DNA of 64,000 nucleotides. It comes from an uncultured Prevotella sp. GTDB lineage: Bacteria; Bacteroidota; Bacteroidia; Bacteroidales; Bacteroidaceae. The notes beneath the pieces were generated by a model that was given only the letters and a program-made list of their open reading frames with translations, was not told where the DNA came from and made no database searches. The stretch covers positions 124,001 through 188,000 of the forward strand of contig CALBLK010000042.1 of assembly GCA_937895845.1 (NCBI GenBank), in the 5' to 3' direction. The translations under genes and the position numbers were made by a program. Shown here in pieces: positions 8,038-16,180 of this stretch (the stretch's first letter is position 1; each line of letters starts with the position of its first letter).

Positions 8038-8562
8038 ATGGACACAATCGATTTCCGGAACGACATCTTGCCGCTGAAAGACATGCTCTTCCGGCTTGCA
8101 CTCCGCATTACGCTCGACAGGGCCGAGGCTGAGGATGTGGTCCAGGAAACGATGCTGAAAGTGTGGAACCGCCGTGACAGCTGGGCCGCAGTCGATTCGA
8201 CCGAGGCTTTCTGCATGACCATCTGCCGCAACCTTGCGCTCGACAAGACCCGGAAGGCGGAGCGGAGAAGCCGGCATGTCGCCGGCAGCAGCCCGGCGGC
8301 CGAACCACCCGACCTCTCGACAACGGCCAACCCGGAGGAGCAAGCCGTCCAGCGCAACAGAATGGAACTGGTCAGGGGCTTTGTCAACAGCCTGCCCGAA
8401 AAGCAGCGCACAGCCATGCAGCTGCGCGACTTCGAGGGCAAGAGCTACAAGGAAGTGGCCGCGGTCATGTGTATCAGCGAAGAACAGGTGAAAGTAAACA
8501 TCTTCAGAGCGAGACAGACAATAAAGAAAAAACTCACAGAGACAGAGAACTATGGACTATAA
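8038..8562 (+). CDS. ECF-type RNA polymerase sigma-70 factor
   Basis: 174 residues. Region 2 is at the N-terminus (LPLKDMLFRLALRITLDRAE, then AEDVVQETMLKVWNRRDSW, the DVVQETMLKVW block being the classic region 2 helix). Region 4 is near residues 115-170 (LPEKQRTAMQLRDFEGKSYK, then EVAAVMCISEEQVKVNIFRA). It directs RNA polymerase to a dedicated regulon. It overlaps the next gene by 11 bp; that gene encodes a one-helix membrane protein of anti-sigma type, and a DUF4252 gene follows. This three-gene arrangement recurs in Bacteroidales. The signal sensed is unknown. Confidence 0.9.
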   Translation: MDTIDFRNDILPLKDMLFRLALRITLDRAEAEDVVQETMLKVWNRRDSWAAVDSTEAFCMTICRNLALDKTRKAERRSRHVAGSSPAAEPPDLSTTANPEEQAVQRNRMELVRGFVNSLPEKQRTAMQLRDFEGKSYKEVAAVMCISEEQVKVNIFRARQTIKKKLTETENYGL

Positions 8563-9076
8563 GTATATTGAACAGCTCATCGAACGCTACTGGGCGTGCG
8601 AGACCTCGCTGGAGGAAGAGCGCATCCTGCACGCGTTCTTCAGCCAGAAAGAGGTGCCGGACGGGCTGGAAAAATATCGCGCACTCTTTGCCGCCGGACA
8701 GGCTGAGGCTGTGCCGGCCAGGCTGAGTGCCGGCTTCGAGGACAGGATTCTTGGAATGGTCGAGGGCAGACAGCCCCGCCATGCGCGTGTGGTTGCCTTC
8801 AGGCAGCGTCTCATGCCGCTGTTCAGAGCTGTGGCCGTTGTGGCCATCATCCTCACGATAGGCAACGTGGCCAATGTCTCGCTCCAGCGCCAGCAGCCCG
8901 GCGGAGACATCAACTATGCCAGCTACAAGGACACGTTCAGCGACCCTAAGGTGGCCTACGACAAGATGGAAAACGCGCTGGAACTGGTGTCTGAGGGCAT
9001 CAGCCAGGCACAGAGCGCAGACACAGCTGCCGTGAAGGCAGGTGCGGACGCCAACGACTCTTCTGCGGCAGAATGA
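8552..9076 (+). CDS. Anti-sigma-factor-like single-pass membrane protein
   Basis: 174 residues. The N-terminal cytoplasmic half is short and acidic (MDYKYIEQLIERYWACETSL, then EEERILHAFFSQKEVPDGLE), of the kind seen in small Bacteroidales anti-sigma proteins. One membrane helix lies near residues 90-112 (LFRAVAVVAIILTIGNVANV). The periplasmic tail has YASYKDTFSDPKVAYDKMENALELVSEGI. It begins inside the ECF sigma gene (11-bp overlap) and its stop overlaps the next start (ATGA), so all three genes are translationally coupled. Its role as the sigma factor's inhibitor is inferred from position and topology; no zinc-binding HxxxCxxC motif is visible. Confidence 0.7.
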   Translation: MDYKYIEQLIERYWACETSLEEERILHAFFSQKEVPDGLEKYRALFAAGQAEAVPARLSAGFEDRILGMVEGRQPRHARVVAFRQRLMPLFRAVAVVAIILTIGNVANVSLQRQQPGGDINYASYKDTFSDPKVAYDKMENALELVSEGISQAQSADTAAVKAGADANDSSAAE

Positions 9077-9579
9077 AAAAGGCAATCCTCTTGCTGGTGA
9101 TGACAGCGGTCACCCTGGCCGCGACAGCGCAGACAGCGCAGGATTTTGCGTCGCGCTTCATGGAGAAATGCGCCGATGACACAGCGGTTCACTGCATCAC
9201 GGTGAGCCCGAGGATGATGGAACAGCTGGCCAAGCAGCCGGAGCGCGACCGCAGCGAGCACCTGGCGCAGGCCATTCAGAAGCTGAAGAGCGCGCGGATT
9301 GTGACGGCAAGCACCCGCTGCGAGAGCTACTACCAGAAGGCTGTGGACATCCTGAAGCGAAACACAAGGCGCTTCGGCTTCCAGGACAGCTACCGCACAA
9401 GTCATGCGCACGGAGCCTTCTACACCAGGAAAACGAAGGCCGGTGACACCGTGGAGCTGATACTGCTTCACGCAGACACCAGAAAGAACAGCCTGGTGGT
9501 GGTCAACCTCACGGGCGACCTGGACAAGCAGTTCGTTGACTGTCTGACCAAGAACTTCAGCGGACATAACAACAATTAG
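9073..9579 (+). CDS. DUF4252 secreted protein
   Basis: 168 residues with a signal peptide (MKKAILLLVMTAVTLAATAQ). The rest resembles DUF4252: DFASRFMEKCADDTAVHCITV, ISPRMME, an alpha-helical central part, and VVVNLTGDLDKQFVDCL near the C-terminus. DUF4252 proteins are periplasmic or lipid-anchored and typically lie next to an ECF sigma/anti-sigma pair, as here, with a 4-bp ATGA overlap to the upstream gene. Function is unknown. It is the last gene of the trio; a strong terminator follows at 9680. No lipobox Cys is visible, so it is probably soluble in the periplasm. Confidence 0.75.
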   Translation: MKKAILLLVMTAVTLAATAQTAQDFASRFMEKCADDTAVHCITVSPRMMEQLAKQPERDRSEHLAQAIQKLKSARIVTASTRCESYYQKAVDILKRNTRRFGFQDSYRTSHAHGAFYTRKTKAGDTVELILLHADTRKNSLVVVNLTGDLDKQFVDCLTKNFSGHNNN

Positions 9580-9679
9580 AACTTTTCTATGCTTTCTCTA
9601 TAATATCATTTACAATTAAAACAAGACGAAACTGTGAAGTTTCAATTTCTCTCAAATTTTTCATAGCATACTAACGTTA

Positions 9680-9708
9680 GGGGGCTCCAGTGCGGAGCCC
9701 CCCTTTTT
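9680..9708 (+). terminator. Rho-independent terminator after the ECF/DUF4252 operon
   Basis: GGGGGCTCC (9680-9688), loop AGTGC, GGAGCCCCC (9694-9702), then a T run. A 9-bp perfect stem with U tract on the plus strand. It also separates this operon from the convergent argB gene. Confidence 0.9.
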
Positions 9709-9742
9709 CTTGCCCTTTGCCTTGCCGCAAAGTGCCGGCTGC

Positions 9743-10558
9743 CTACTTGATGGTGGTGCCATGGCTGCCGTCTATGGCCGTGGCAAGGGTGATGACCACA
9801 CGGTCAACGCCCGCGTCAACGGCACCAAGGGCATTCTCAATCTTTGGAATCATGCCGCCGCTCACCGTCCCGTCGGCCACAAGGCTGGCGAACGACTCGC
9901 GCGTGATGACCGGGATGACCGAACTGTCGTCACCGGCATCGGCCAGCACGCCCGGCTTTTCAAAGCAGTAAACCAGTGTGACGCGGTAGAAGGGTGCGAG
10001 GGCCTTGGCCGTCTCGGCAGCTATGGTGTCGGCGTTGGTGTTGAGGATGTGGCCATGCCCGTCGTGCGTGAGCGGTGCCATGACAGGCGTTACGCCGCGC
10101 TCGATGAGCGTCTGGAGCATCTGTCCGTCAACCCGCTCCACATCGCCCACAAAGCCAAAGTCGACCGTCTGAGCCGTGCCCGGCGTCCCGTCAGTCCCCC
10201 TGGCTGTCATGGTCACCGGCGGCCGGCGGTGCGAGCGAATCACGTCCATGTCGGCCCCGGTAAGACCAAGGGCGTTCACGCCGGCGGCCTGCAGCCGCGC
10301 CACGAGTCCCTTGTTCACCAGTCCGCCGTAGACCATGGTCACCACCCGGAGCGTCTCGCTGTCGGTCACGCGGCGTCCGTTCACCATCTTGCTCTCGATG
10401 CCGAGGCGTGCGGCCAGCTGTGTGGCGCTGCGCCCGCCCCCGTGAACCAGCGCCTTGCGGCCGGCGATGGCGGCAAAGCAGCGGACGAGCTGCGACAGGC
10501 GCGCCTCGTCCTCGACTACGGCGCCGCCCACCTTGACGACTGTCAGCTGTTCTTTCAT
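9743..10558 (-). CDS. argB: Acetylglutamate kinase (or N-succinylglutamate kinase)
   Basis: 271 residues from ATG 10558. The frame stays open further upstream but MKEQLTVVKVGGAVVEDE is the natural start. It phosphorylates N-acylglutamate in arginine biosynthesis. Motifs of the amino-acid kinase fold: VKVGGAVV (phosphate loop), LVHGGGRSATQLAARLGIE (substrate loop), NTNADTIAAETAKALAPFY (nucleotide site), and SGGMIPKIENALGAVDAGV near the end. Some Bacteroidetes use succinylated rather than acetylated intermediates, and the sequence alone does not tell me which. It lies 50 bp downstream of speA, arginine decarboxylase, on the same strand, so synthesis and breakdown of arginine share a transcript. 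Confidence 0.88.
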   Translation of the reverse strand: MKEQLTVVKVGGAVVEDEARLSQLVRCFAAIAGRKALVHGGGRSATQLAARLGIESKMVNGRRVTDSETLRVVTMVYGGLVNKGLVARLQAAGVNALGLTGADMDVIRSHRRPPVTMTARGTDGTPGTAQTVDFGFVGDVERVDGQMLQTLIERGVTPVMAPLTHDGHGHILNTNADTIAAETAKALAPFYRVTLVYCFEKPGVLADAGDDSSVIPVITRESFASLVADGTVSGGMIPKIENALGAVDAGVDRVVITLATAIDGSHGTTIK

Positions 10559-10608
10559 AAGCGAATGTCTAAGGGTTGTGGATAAAAGTGCCCGAGGCCT
10601 GTTACCGC

Positions 10609-12501
10609 TCACTCCAGATAAGTGTAGCCGTAAAGCCCCGACCGGTAGTTGCTCAGGAACTCCTTGCCCTCCTCCAGCGTTATCTTGCCCAGCTTCACGC
10701 TCTTGGTCACCCATATCTCCAGCTGGCGCACCAGCTTCTTGGGGTCGTACTGCACGTAGTCGAGCACCTCTGCCACCGTCTCGCCGTCAATCACCTGGTC
10801 AATGTGGTAGTGCTTGTCCTTCACGCTGATGTGCACCGCCGTGGTGTCGCCGAAGAGGTTGTGCATGTCGCCCAGAATCTCCTGGTAGGCCCCCACGAGG
10901 AAGATGCCCAGGTAGTAAGGCTCGCTGCGGCGCAGGGGGTGTACGGGCAGGATGTGCGAGTTGTTGCGGTTGGTCACGAAGTTGGCTATCTTGCCGTCGC
11001 TGTCGCAGGTGATGTCCTGCAGCGTGGCGCTGCGCGTTGGCCGCTCGTTGAGCCGCTGTATGGGCACGATGGGGAACAGCTGGTCGATGGCCCATGAGTC
11101 GGGCAGGCTCTGGAAGAGCGAGAAGTTGCAGAAGTACTTGTCGGCCAGCAGCTTGTCAAGGTTCATCAGCTCCTCTGGCGTGTGCTTGAGATGCTTGGCC
11201 AGGATGTTGATTTCGTGGCACACGCTCCAGTACATCCGTTCAATCTCCGCCCTTGTGCGCAGGTCAACCAGCCCGTGGCTGAAGAGGTCGAGCGCCTCCT
11301 CGCGTATCTGCTCCGCGTCGTGCCAGTCCTCCAGCATGGTGCGCTGGTTCAGGTTGTCCCATATTTCGTAGAGGTCTTTCACCAGCTGGTGGCTGTTCTC
11401 CGAGGGTTCGTACTCCTCAGACATCTCGGGCAGCGAGGCCGTCTCCAGCACGTCGATGACCAGCACCGAGTGGTGTGCCGTGAGCGAGCGCCCGCTCTCC
11501 GTGATGATGTTGGGGTGGGGCAGGCCGTTCTTGTCGGCCGCATCGACGAAGGTGTAGATGCAGTCGTTGACATACTCCTGGATGGAGTAGTTGACCGAGC
11601 TCTCGCTGCTGGGCGAGCGCGTGCCGTCATAGTCAACGCCCAGTCCGCCGCCACAGTCAACGAAGTCAACGTTGTAGCCCATCTTGTGCAGCTGGATGTA
11701 GAACATCGATGCCTCGCGCAGGGCTGCCTGTATGCGGCGTATCTTGGTGATCTGGCTGCCGATGTGGAAGTGGATGAGGCGCAGGCAGTCGCGCATGCCC
11801 TTCTTGTCGAGCAGCTCGAGCGCGTCGAGCAGCTCCGAGCTGGTGAGGCCGAACTTGCTGGCGTCGCCGCCGCTGTCCTCCCACTTTCCGCTGCCGCTGC
11901 ACGCCAGTTTGATGCGGATGCCCAGCTGAGGCTTCACGTTGAGCTTCTTCGCCTCGCGTGCGATGATTTCCAGTTCGTTGAGCTTCTCCACCACGATGAA
12001 GATGCGCTTGCCCATCTTCTGGGCCAGCAGGGCCAGCTCGATGTAGCTCTGGTCCTTGTAGCCGTTGCAGATGATGAGCGAGTCGCTCTGGCACTGCACG
12101 GCTATCACGGCGTGAAGCTCGGGCTTGGAGCCCGCCTCGAGGCCCAGGTTGAACTTGCGTCCGTGCGATATGATCTCCTCGACCACCGGCTGCATCTGGT
12201 TGACCTTGATGGGATAGATGATGAAGTTCTCGCCCTTGAAGCTGTATTCCTCGGCGGCTTTCTTGAAGCAGCTGCTGGTCTTCTCTATCCGGTTGTCCAG
12301 GATGTCGGGAAATCTGAGAAGCACGGGTGGCGTGACATCGCGCAGGGCCAGCTCGTCCATCACCTCGCGGAGGTCCACCCGGGTGTCGTCCTTGCAGGGT
12401 GTGACAAAGACGTTGCCCCGCTCGTTGACGCCAAAATAGGAGGTGCCCCACCCGCTGATGTTGTAAAGCTCCTTAGAGTCTTCGGTAGTCCATTTTTTCA
12501 T
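10609..12501 (-). CDS. speA: Biosynthetic arginine decarboxylase
   Basis: 630 residues, the standard size for the PLP-dependent fold-III enzyme that turns arginine into agmatine for polyamine synthesis. Visible features: N-terminal YNISGWGTSYFGVNERGNVF, the PLP-lysine motif NFIIYPIKVNQMQPVVEEI at about residue 97, GLEAGSKPELHAV, the PLP-phosphate region FVDCGGGLGVDYDG near 290, and ITESGRSLTAHHSVLV near 350. The start is 16 bp downstream of aroK in the topA-aroK-speA-argB string. The C-terminal part (HILPVHPLRRSEPYYLGIFL) is family-typical. Cytoplasmic. Confidence 0.95.
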   Translation of the reverse strand: MKKWTTEDSKELYNISGWGTSYFGVNERGNVFVTPCKDDTRVDLREVMDELALRDVTPPVLLRFPDILDNRIEKTSSCFKKAAEEYSFKGENFIIYPIKVNQMQPVVEEIISHGRKFNLGLEAGSKPELHAVIAVQCQSDSLIICNGYKDQSYIELALLAQKMGKRIFIVVEKLNELEIIAREAKKLNVKPQLGIRIKLACSGSGKWEDSGGDASKFGLTSSELLDALELLDKKGMRDCLRLIHFHIGSQITKIRRIQAALREASMFYIQLHKMGYNVDFVDCGGGLGVDYDGTRSPSSESSVNYSIQEYVNDCIYTFVDAADKNGLPHPNIITESGRSLTAHHSVLVIDVLETASLPEMSEEYEPSENSHQLVKDLYEIWDNLNQRTMLEDWHDAEQIREEALDLFSHGLVDLRTRAEIERMYWSVCHEINILAKHLKHTPEELMNLDKLLADKYFCNFSLFQSLPDSWAIDQLFPIVPIQRLNERPTRSATLQDITCDSDGKIANFVTNRNNSHILPVHPLRRSEPYYLGIFLVGAYQEILGDMHNLFGDTTAVHISVKDKHYHIDQVIDGETVAEVLDYVQYDPKKLVRQLEIWVTKSVKLGKITLEEGKEFLSNYRSGLYGYTYLE

Positions 12502-12517
12502 TTCAGGCTTTAGGTCT

Positions 12518-13045
12518 TTAAATGTTCAGCATCTTTTGCAGTTTGTTCACTGTTGTCTGTATCTTGTTGTAACTGTCCATCAGGCTCACGTCGAGCGTGT
12601 AGGCGGCCTTCTCGTAGAAGGGCTTGCGCCTCTCCAGCTGCTCGCCGATGAACCGGGCCAGCTCCCCGGGCGACTTGCCCTTGATGAGCGGGCGCTCGGT
12701 CTTGCCCATCCTGAGGTGCCTGCAGAGCACCTCGGGGCTGGCCTTGAGGTAGACCACCTGGCCCTGGGAGCCCATATAGTCGATGTTGTCGTAGAAGCAG
12801 GGTGTCCCCCCGCCGCAGCTGATGACCACGTCCTCGAACTCCGCGGCCTCGTGCAGCAGCCTGCGCTCCGCCTCGCGGAACCCCTCCTCGCCGCGCTCGG
12901 CGAAGATTTGCGCCACGGTCTTGCGCAGGCGGCCCTCGATGTACCAGTCGAGGTCGTAGAACTGCAGCCCGGTGGCCTTGGCCAGGGCCTTGCCCACGGT
13001 GGTCTTTCCGGCCCCCATGTAGCCGATGAGGAAGATGCGCCTCAT
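12518..13045 (-). CDS. aroK: Shikimate kinase
   Basis: 175 residues from ATG 13045. This start gives MRRIFLIGYMGAGKTTVGK, the expected N-terminus with Walker A GYMGAGKTTVGK. It phosphorylates shikimate at O3 on the way to chorismate. Other motifs: FYDLDWYIEGRLRKTVAQIF (shikimate-binding DxD region), ISCGGGTPCF (GGG loop), and the lid region LRMGKTERPLIKG with conserved Arg. The ATG overlaps the topA stop codon by 4 bp (ATGA), indicating translational coupling. A longer frame to 13084 exists but would run into topA and lacks family support. Confidence 0.95.
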   Translation of the reverse strand: MRRIFLIGYMGAGKTTVGKALAKATGLQFYDLDWYIEGRLRKTVAQIFAERGEEGFREAERRLLHEAAEFEDVVISCGGGTPCFYDNIDYMGSQGQVVYLKASPEVLCRHLRMGKTERPLIKGKSPGELARFIGEQLERRKPFYEKAAYTLDVSLMDSYNKIQTTVNKLQKMLNI

Positions 13046-15357
13046 TTCCTCTTGGCCGGTGTTGCGTTGACAATGGCCATGCACTCGTCGTAGCTCAGTC
13101 CGGCCGCGCGCTCGTGCTGGTCCTTGGGTATGCGGTAGTTCTTGCCGTCATAGGCGATGTAGGGGCCGTAGCGGCCGTTGAGCACCTCCAGCCTGGGGTC
13201 GGTGTCAAAGGTCTTCAGGTGGCGCTGCCTCTCCTGCTTGCGCTTCTCCTCTATCAGGGCCACGGCGGTGCCCAGGGTCACCGTCATGGGGTCTTCGCCC
13301 TTGGGCAGCGACACGTATTTTCTGTCGTGCAGCACGTAGGGGCCGAAGCGGCCGGCGCCGATCACCACCGGCTTGCCCTCGAACGTGCCCACCTCGCGCG
13401 GCAGCTTGAACAGCTCCAGCGCCTCTTCGAGCGTGAGGGTCTCCATGCTCTTGTCCGCCGGGATCTGGGCGAAGCGCGGCTTGCCCTCGTCATCGGCAGC
13501 GCCTATCTGCACCACCGGGCCGAAGCGGCCTATCTTCACGAACACCGGCTTGCCCGTCTTGGGGTCGGTGCCCAGCTGGCGCTCGCCGGCCTTGTGCTCC
13601 GAGCGCGTGTTCATGGTTTTCTCCACGGTGGGTTCGAACTCCTTGTAGAAGTTCTTCATCATGTCTGTCCACTTCTCCTCGCCCTCGGCAATCTCGTCGA
13701 AGTGCCGCTCCACCTTGGCTGTGAAGTTGTAGTCCATGATGGTCGGGAAGTAGGTCATCAGGAAGTCGTTCACCACGATGCCGATGTCGGTGGGCAGCAG
13801 CTTGCCCCTGTCGCTGCCGGCCATCTCCTTGCGCTCGCTCCGTGTGACCAGCTTTCCCTTGAGGGTCAGGATGGAGTAGGTGCGCTCCTCGCCCTTCTTG
13901 TCGCCCTTGTGAACGTAGTCGCGCTGCTGGATGGTGCTGATGGTCGGCGCGTAGGTCGACGGCCTTCCGATGCCCAGCTCCTCCAGCTTGTGCACCAGGC
14001 TGGCCTCGGTGTAGCGTGCCGGCCCTTGGGTGAACCGCTCGGTGGCGGTCACCTCGCGCCGCTGCAGCTCTTCGCCCACGGCCATCGGCGGCAGCAGCCT
14101 GCCGCTGTCCTCCTCGTCGGGGGCCGCGTTGGCCGCCGTCTCCCGGTAAACTTTGATGTAGCCGTCGAACTTCACCACCTCGCCCTGGGCCACGAACTGC
14201 TCCGCTGCGCCGCTCACGGTGATGTTCACCGTGGTCTTCTCTATCTCTGCGTCGGCCATCTGGCAGGCTGCCGTGCGCTTCCATATCAGGTCGTAGAGGC
14301 GTTTCTCCTGCGACGTCCCCTCGACTGAGGTCTTTTCCATGTAGGTGGGCCTGATGGCCTCGTGGGCCTCCTGGGCGCCCTTTGAGCTGGTGTGGTAGTT
14401 GCGTGTCTTGCAGTACTGCTCGCCCCACAGCCTGGCAATCTCGTCCTTGCAGGCGTTCTTGCACAGTGACGAGAGGTTCACCGAGTCGGTACGCATGTAG
14501 GTGATGTGACCGTTCTCGTACAGGCGCTGCGCCACCATCATGGTCTGCGCCACGGTGAAGCCCAGCTTGTGGGCGGCCTCCTGCTGCAGGGTGCTGGTGG
14601 TGAAGGGTGGCGGCGGCGTGCGCCTGAGCGGCTTCTTGGTGATGCTGCCCACGGTGAAGGTGGCTTCCTTGCATTTCTCGAGGAACGCGGTCACCTCGCC
14701 CTCGGTCTTGAAGCGTGTGCCCAGTTCGGCTTTCACCTCGGTGGCCGAGCCGTCGGCGGCGGTCAGGGCGAAGATGCCGCTCACGCGGTAGTAGGCCTCG
14801 CTCTTGAAATTCTGTATCTCGCGCTCGCGCTCCACGATGAGCCTCACGGCCACGCTCTGCACGCGGCCGGCCGAGAGCGACGGCTTCACCTTGCGCCACA
14901 GGATGGGCGAGAGCTTGAAGCCCACCAGGCGGTCGAGCACGCGGCGTGCCTGCTGCGCGTTCACCAGGTTCATGTTCAGGTGGCGGGGGTGCTCTATGGC
15001 CGCGAGGATGGCGGGCTTGGTAATCTCGTGGAACACGATGCGGCTGGTGTTGGCCTCGTCCAGACCCAGCACCTCGCACAGGTGCCACGATATAGCCTCT
15101 CCCTCGCGGTCTTCATCTGAGGCGAGCCAAATCTTCTTCGCTTTCTTGGCGCTGGCCTTGAGCTCCTTGACCAGCTTCACTTTCTCTTCGGGTATCTCGT
15201 AGTCGGGCTGCAGGGTGTCCACGTTGATGCTGAGCTCTTTCTTTTTCAAGTCGCGGATATGCCCGTAGCTTGACATCACCTTGTAGTCGCTGCCGAGGAA
15301 TTTCTCTATGGTCTTGGCCTTGGCCGGTGACTCTACAATCACTAAATTCTTTTGCAT
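13042..15357 (-). CDS. topA: DNA topoisomerase I (type IA)
   Basis: 771 residues. It relaxes negative supercoils by single-strand passage. TOPRIM domain at the N-terminus (KNLVIVESPAKAKTIEKFLG; DEDREGEAISWHL supplies acidic Mg ligands), central domain with the catalytic tyrosine in HITYMRTDSVNLS at about residue 287, and IGRPSTYAPTISTIQQRDYV. The C-terminus has short repeat modules (FVKIGRFGPVVQIG, VIGAGRFGPYVLHDRKYVSL, EVLNGRYGPYIAYDGKNYRI) that bind single-stranded DNA, as in other Bacteroidetes TopA; zinc-finger cysteines are absent. It is the first gene of the topA-aroK-speA-argB string. Confidence 0.96.
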   Translation of the reverse strand: MQKNLVIVESPAKAKTIEKFLGSDYKVMSSYGHIRDLKKKELSINVDTLQPDYEIPEEKVKLVKELKASAKKAKKIWLASDEDREGEAISWHLCEVLGLDEANTSRIVFHEITKPAILAAIEHPRHLNMNLVNAQQARRVLDRLVGFKLSPILWRKVKPSLSAGRVQSVAVRLIVEREREIQNFKSEAYYRVSGIFALTAADGSATEVKAELGTRFKTEGEVTAFLEKCKEATFTVGSITKKPLRRTPPPPFTTSTLQQEAAHKLGFTVAQTMMVAQRLYENGHITYMRTDSVNLSSLCKNACKDEIARLWGEQYCKTRNYHTSSKGAQEAHEAIRPTYMEKTSVEGTSQEKRLYDLIWKRTAACQMADAEIEKTTVNITVSGAAEQFVAQGEVVKFDGYIKVYRETAANAAPDEEDSGRLLPPMAVGEELQRREVTATERFTQGPARYTEASLVHKLEELGIGRPSTYAPTISTIQQRDYVHKGDKKGEERTYSILTLKGKLVTRSERKEMAGSDRGKLLPTDIGIVVNDFLMTYFPTIMDYNFTAKVERHFDEIAEGEEKWTDMMKNFYKEFEPTVEKTMNTRSEHKAGERQLGTDPKTGKPVFVKIGRFGPVVQIGAADDEGKPRFAQIPADKSMETLTLEEALELFKLPREVGTFEGKPVVIGAGRFGPYVLHDRKYVSLPKGEDPMTVTLGTAVALIEEKRKQERQRHLKTFDTDPRLEVLNGRYGPYIAYDGKNYRIPKDQHERAAGLSYDECMAIVNATPAKRK

Positions 15358-15428
15358 TATATGTATAAGCGGCGTTTAACTTGGGGTGCAAAAGTAAGCA
15401 AAAACTTTCCTACCACCTTATACATATA
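15358..15428. repeat. 12-bp perfect inverted repeat bracketing the topA promoter
   Basis: TATATGTATAAG at 15358-15369 and CTTATACATATA at 15417-15428 are exact reverse complements. The near arm abuts the topA start codon and the far arm lies upstream of the -7 box, so only one arm is in the transcript. That favours a DNA-level role such as protein binding over an RNA hairpin. Confidence 0.5.
15389..15396 (-). promoter_or_regulatory. -7 promoter box of topA
   Basis: Minus-strand TACTTTTG, a full TAnnTTTG match, 31 bp upstream of ATG 15357, inside the 12-bp inverted repeat pair. Confidence 0.65.
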
Positions 15429-15569
15429 GTAAAATTTAATTTTTTTAACCCGGGCTGTCCGCCTCCCGCGCCGCCCCGTGACAGGGGCCGGGCGGCGCGA
15501 GGGCGTGTGCGCAGCGTGCCGGCCGGCCGGGCGGGAACCCCGTCACGCCGTGCCGGCGCGGCCCGCCGT

Positions 15570-16088
15570 TCAGTCCTGCTCCATGAAGCGGTAGAGTGCC
15601 TGGCGGATGCTGCGCAGCCCGAACTGTTCGGTGTGAATCTCGCCGAGGGGCACCCAGAAGCAGTCGGCGGCGTCGTCGGCGGCGCGGAGCTGGCTGTCGT
15701 CCTTCACCTTGCAGCAGAAGAAGAGGTCGAGCGTGTGGATGTTCATCCCGGAATACAGGTAGGTGTTGGGCACGCTGAACAGGTAGCGCACGTCGGTCAC
15801 CTCGAGGCCGGTCTCCTCGAGCACCTCGCGTGCCACGCCCTCCTCGGCCGTCTCGTCAAAGTCGGCGAAGCCGCCCGGGAGGTCGAGCGTGCCCTTGGCC
15901 GGCTCGCGCTTGCGGCGCTCCACGAGCAGCTCGCCCTTGCCGTTGAGGATGAAGGCGGCGGTGGCCGCGCTGGGGTTCATGTAGTACACAAAGCCGCAGT
16001 TCTCGCACTGCTTGCTCTTCTCGTCGTGAATCTCAAAGTGCTTGCTGCCGCATTTCGGGCAGTAGCAGAACTTTTCCAAGGGATGCAT
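15570..16088 (-). CDS. NUDIX hydrolase with N-terminal zinc ribbon
   Basis: 172 residues. The first about 35 residues form a zinc ribbon (FCYCPKCGSKHFEI, then CENCGFVYYMNPSAA) like that of NudC-type NADH pyrophosphatases. The Nudix box lies at about residues 75-97: GGFADFDETAEEGVAREVLE followed by ETGLE, with the REVLEETG catalytic core intact. The substrate is probably a nucleoside diphosphate linked to another moiety; the ribbon plus short length fits the small ribbon-NUDIX proteins of Bacteroidales, not full-length NudC. It stands alone between topA and an esterase gene, with a GC-rich 140-bp gap on the topA side that shows no clear element. Confidence 0.9.
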   Translation of the reverse strand: MHPLEKFCYCPKCGSKHFEIHDEKSKQCENCGFVYYMNPSAATAAFILNGKGELLVERRKREPAKGTLDLPGGFADFDETAEEGVAREVLEETGLEVTDVRYLFSVPNTYLYSGMNIHTLDLFFCCKVKDDSQLRAADDAADCFWVPLGEIHTEQFGLRSIRQALYRFMEQD

Positions 16089-16180
16089 AGTCGCTCAAAT
16101 GTTGTGTTGTTAAGTAGCTGTTCGAAATAGTCCGGACATGTCGCTGTGCCGGCGGGCGCTTGCCATTCCGTGGCGCCTCC

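Noticed and set aside
15430..15569. Repeat array like A-C in the GC-rich gap between topA and the NUDIX gene
   Set aside because: Some GGCC-rich words look similar but no steady 22-bp period can be laid out.
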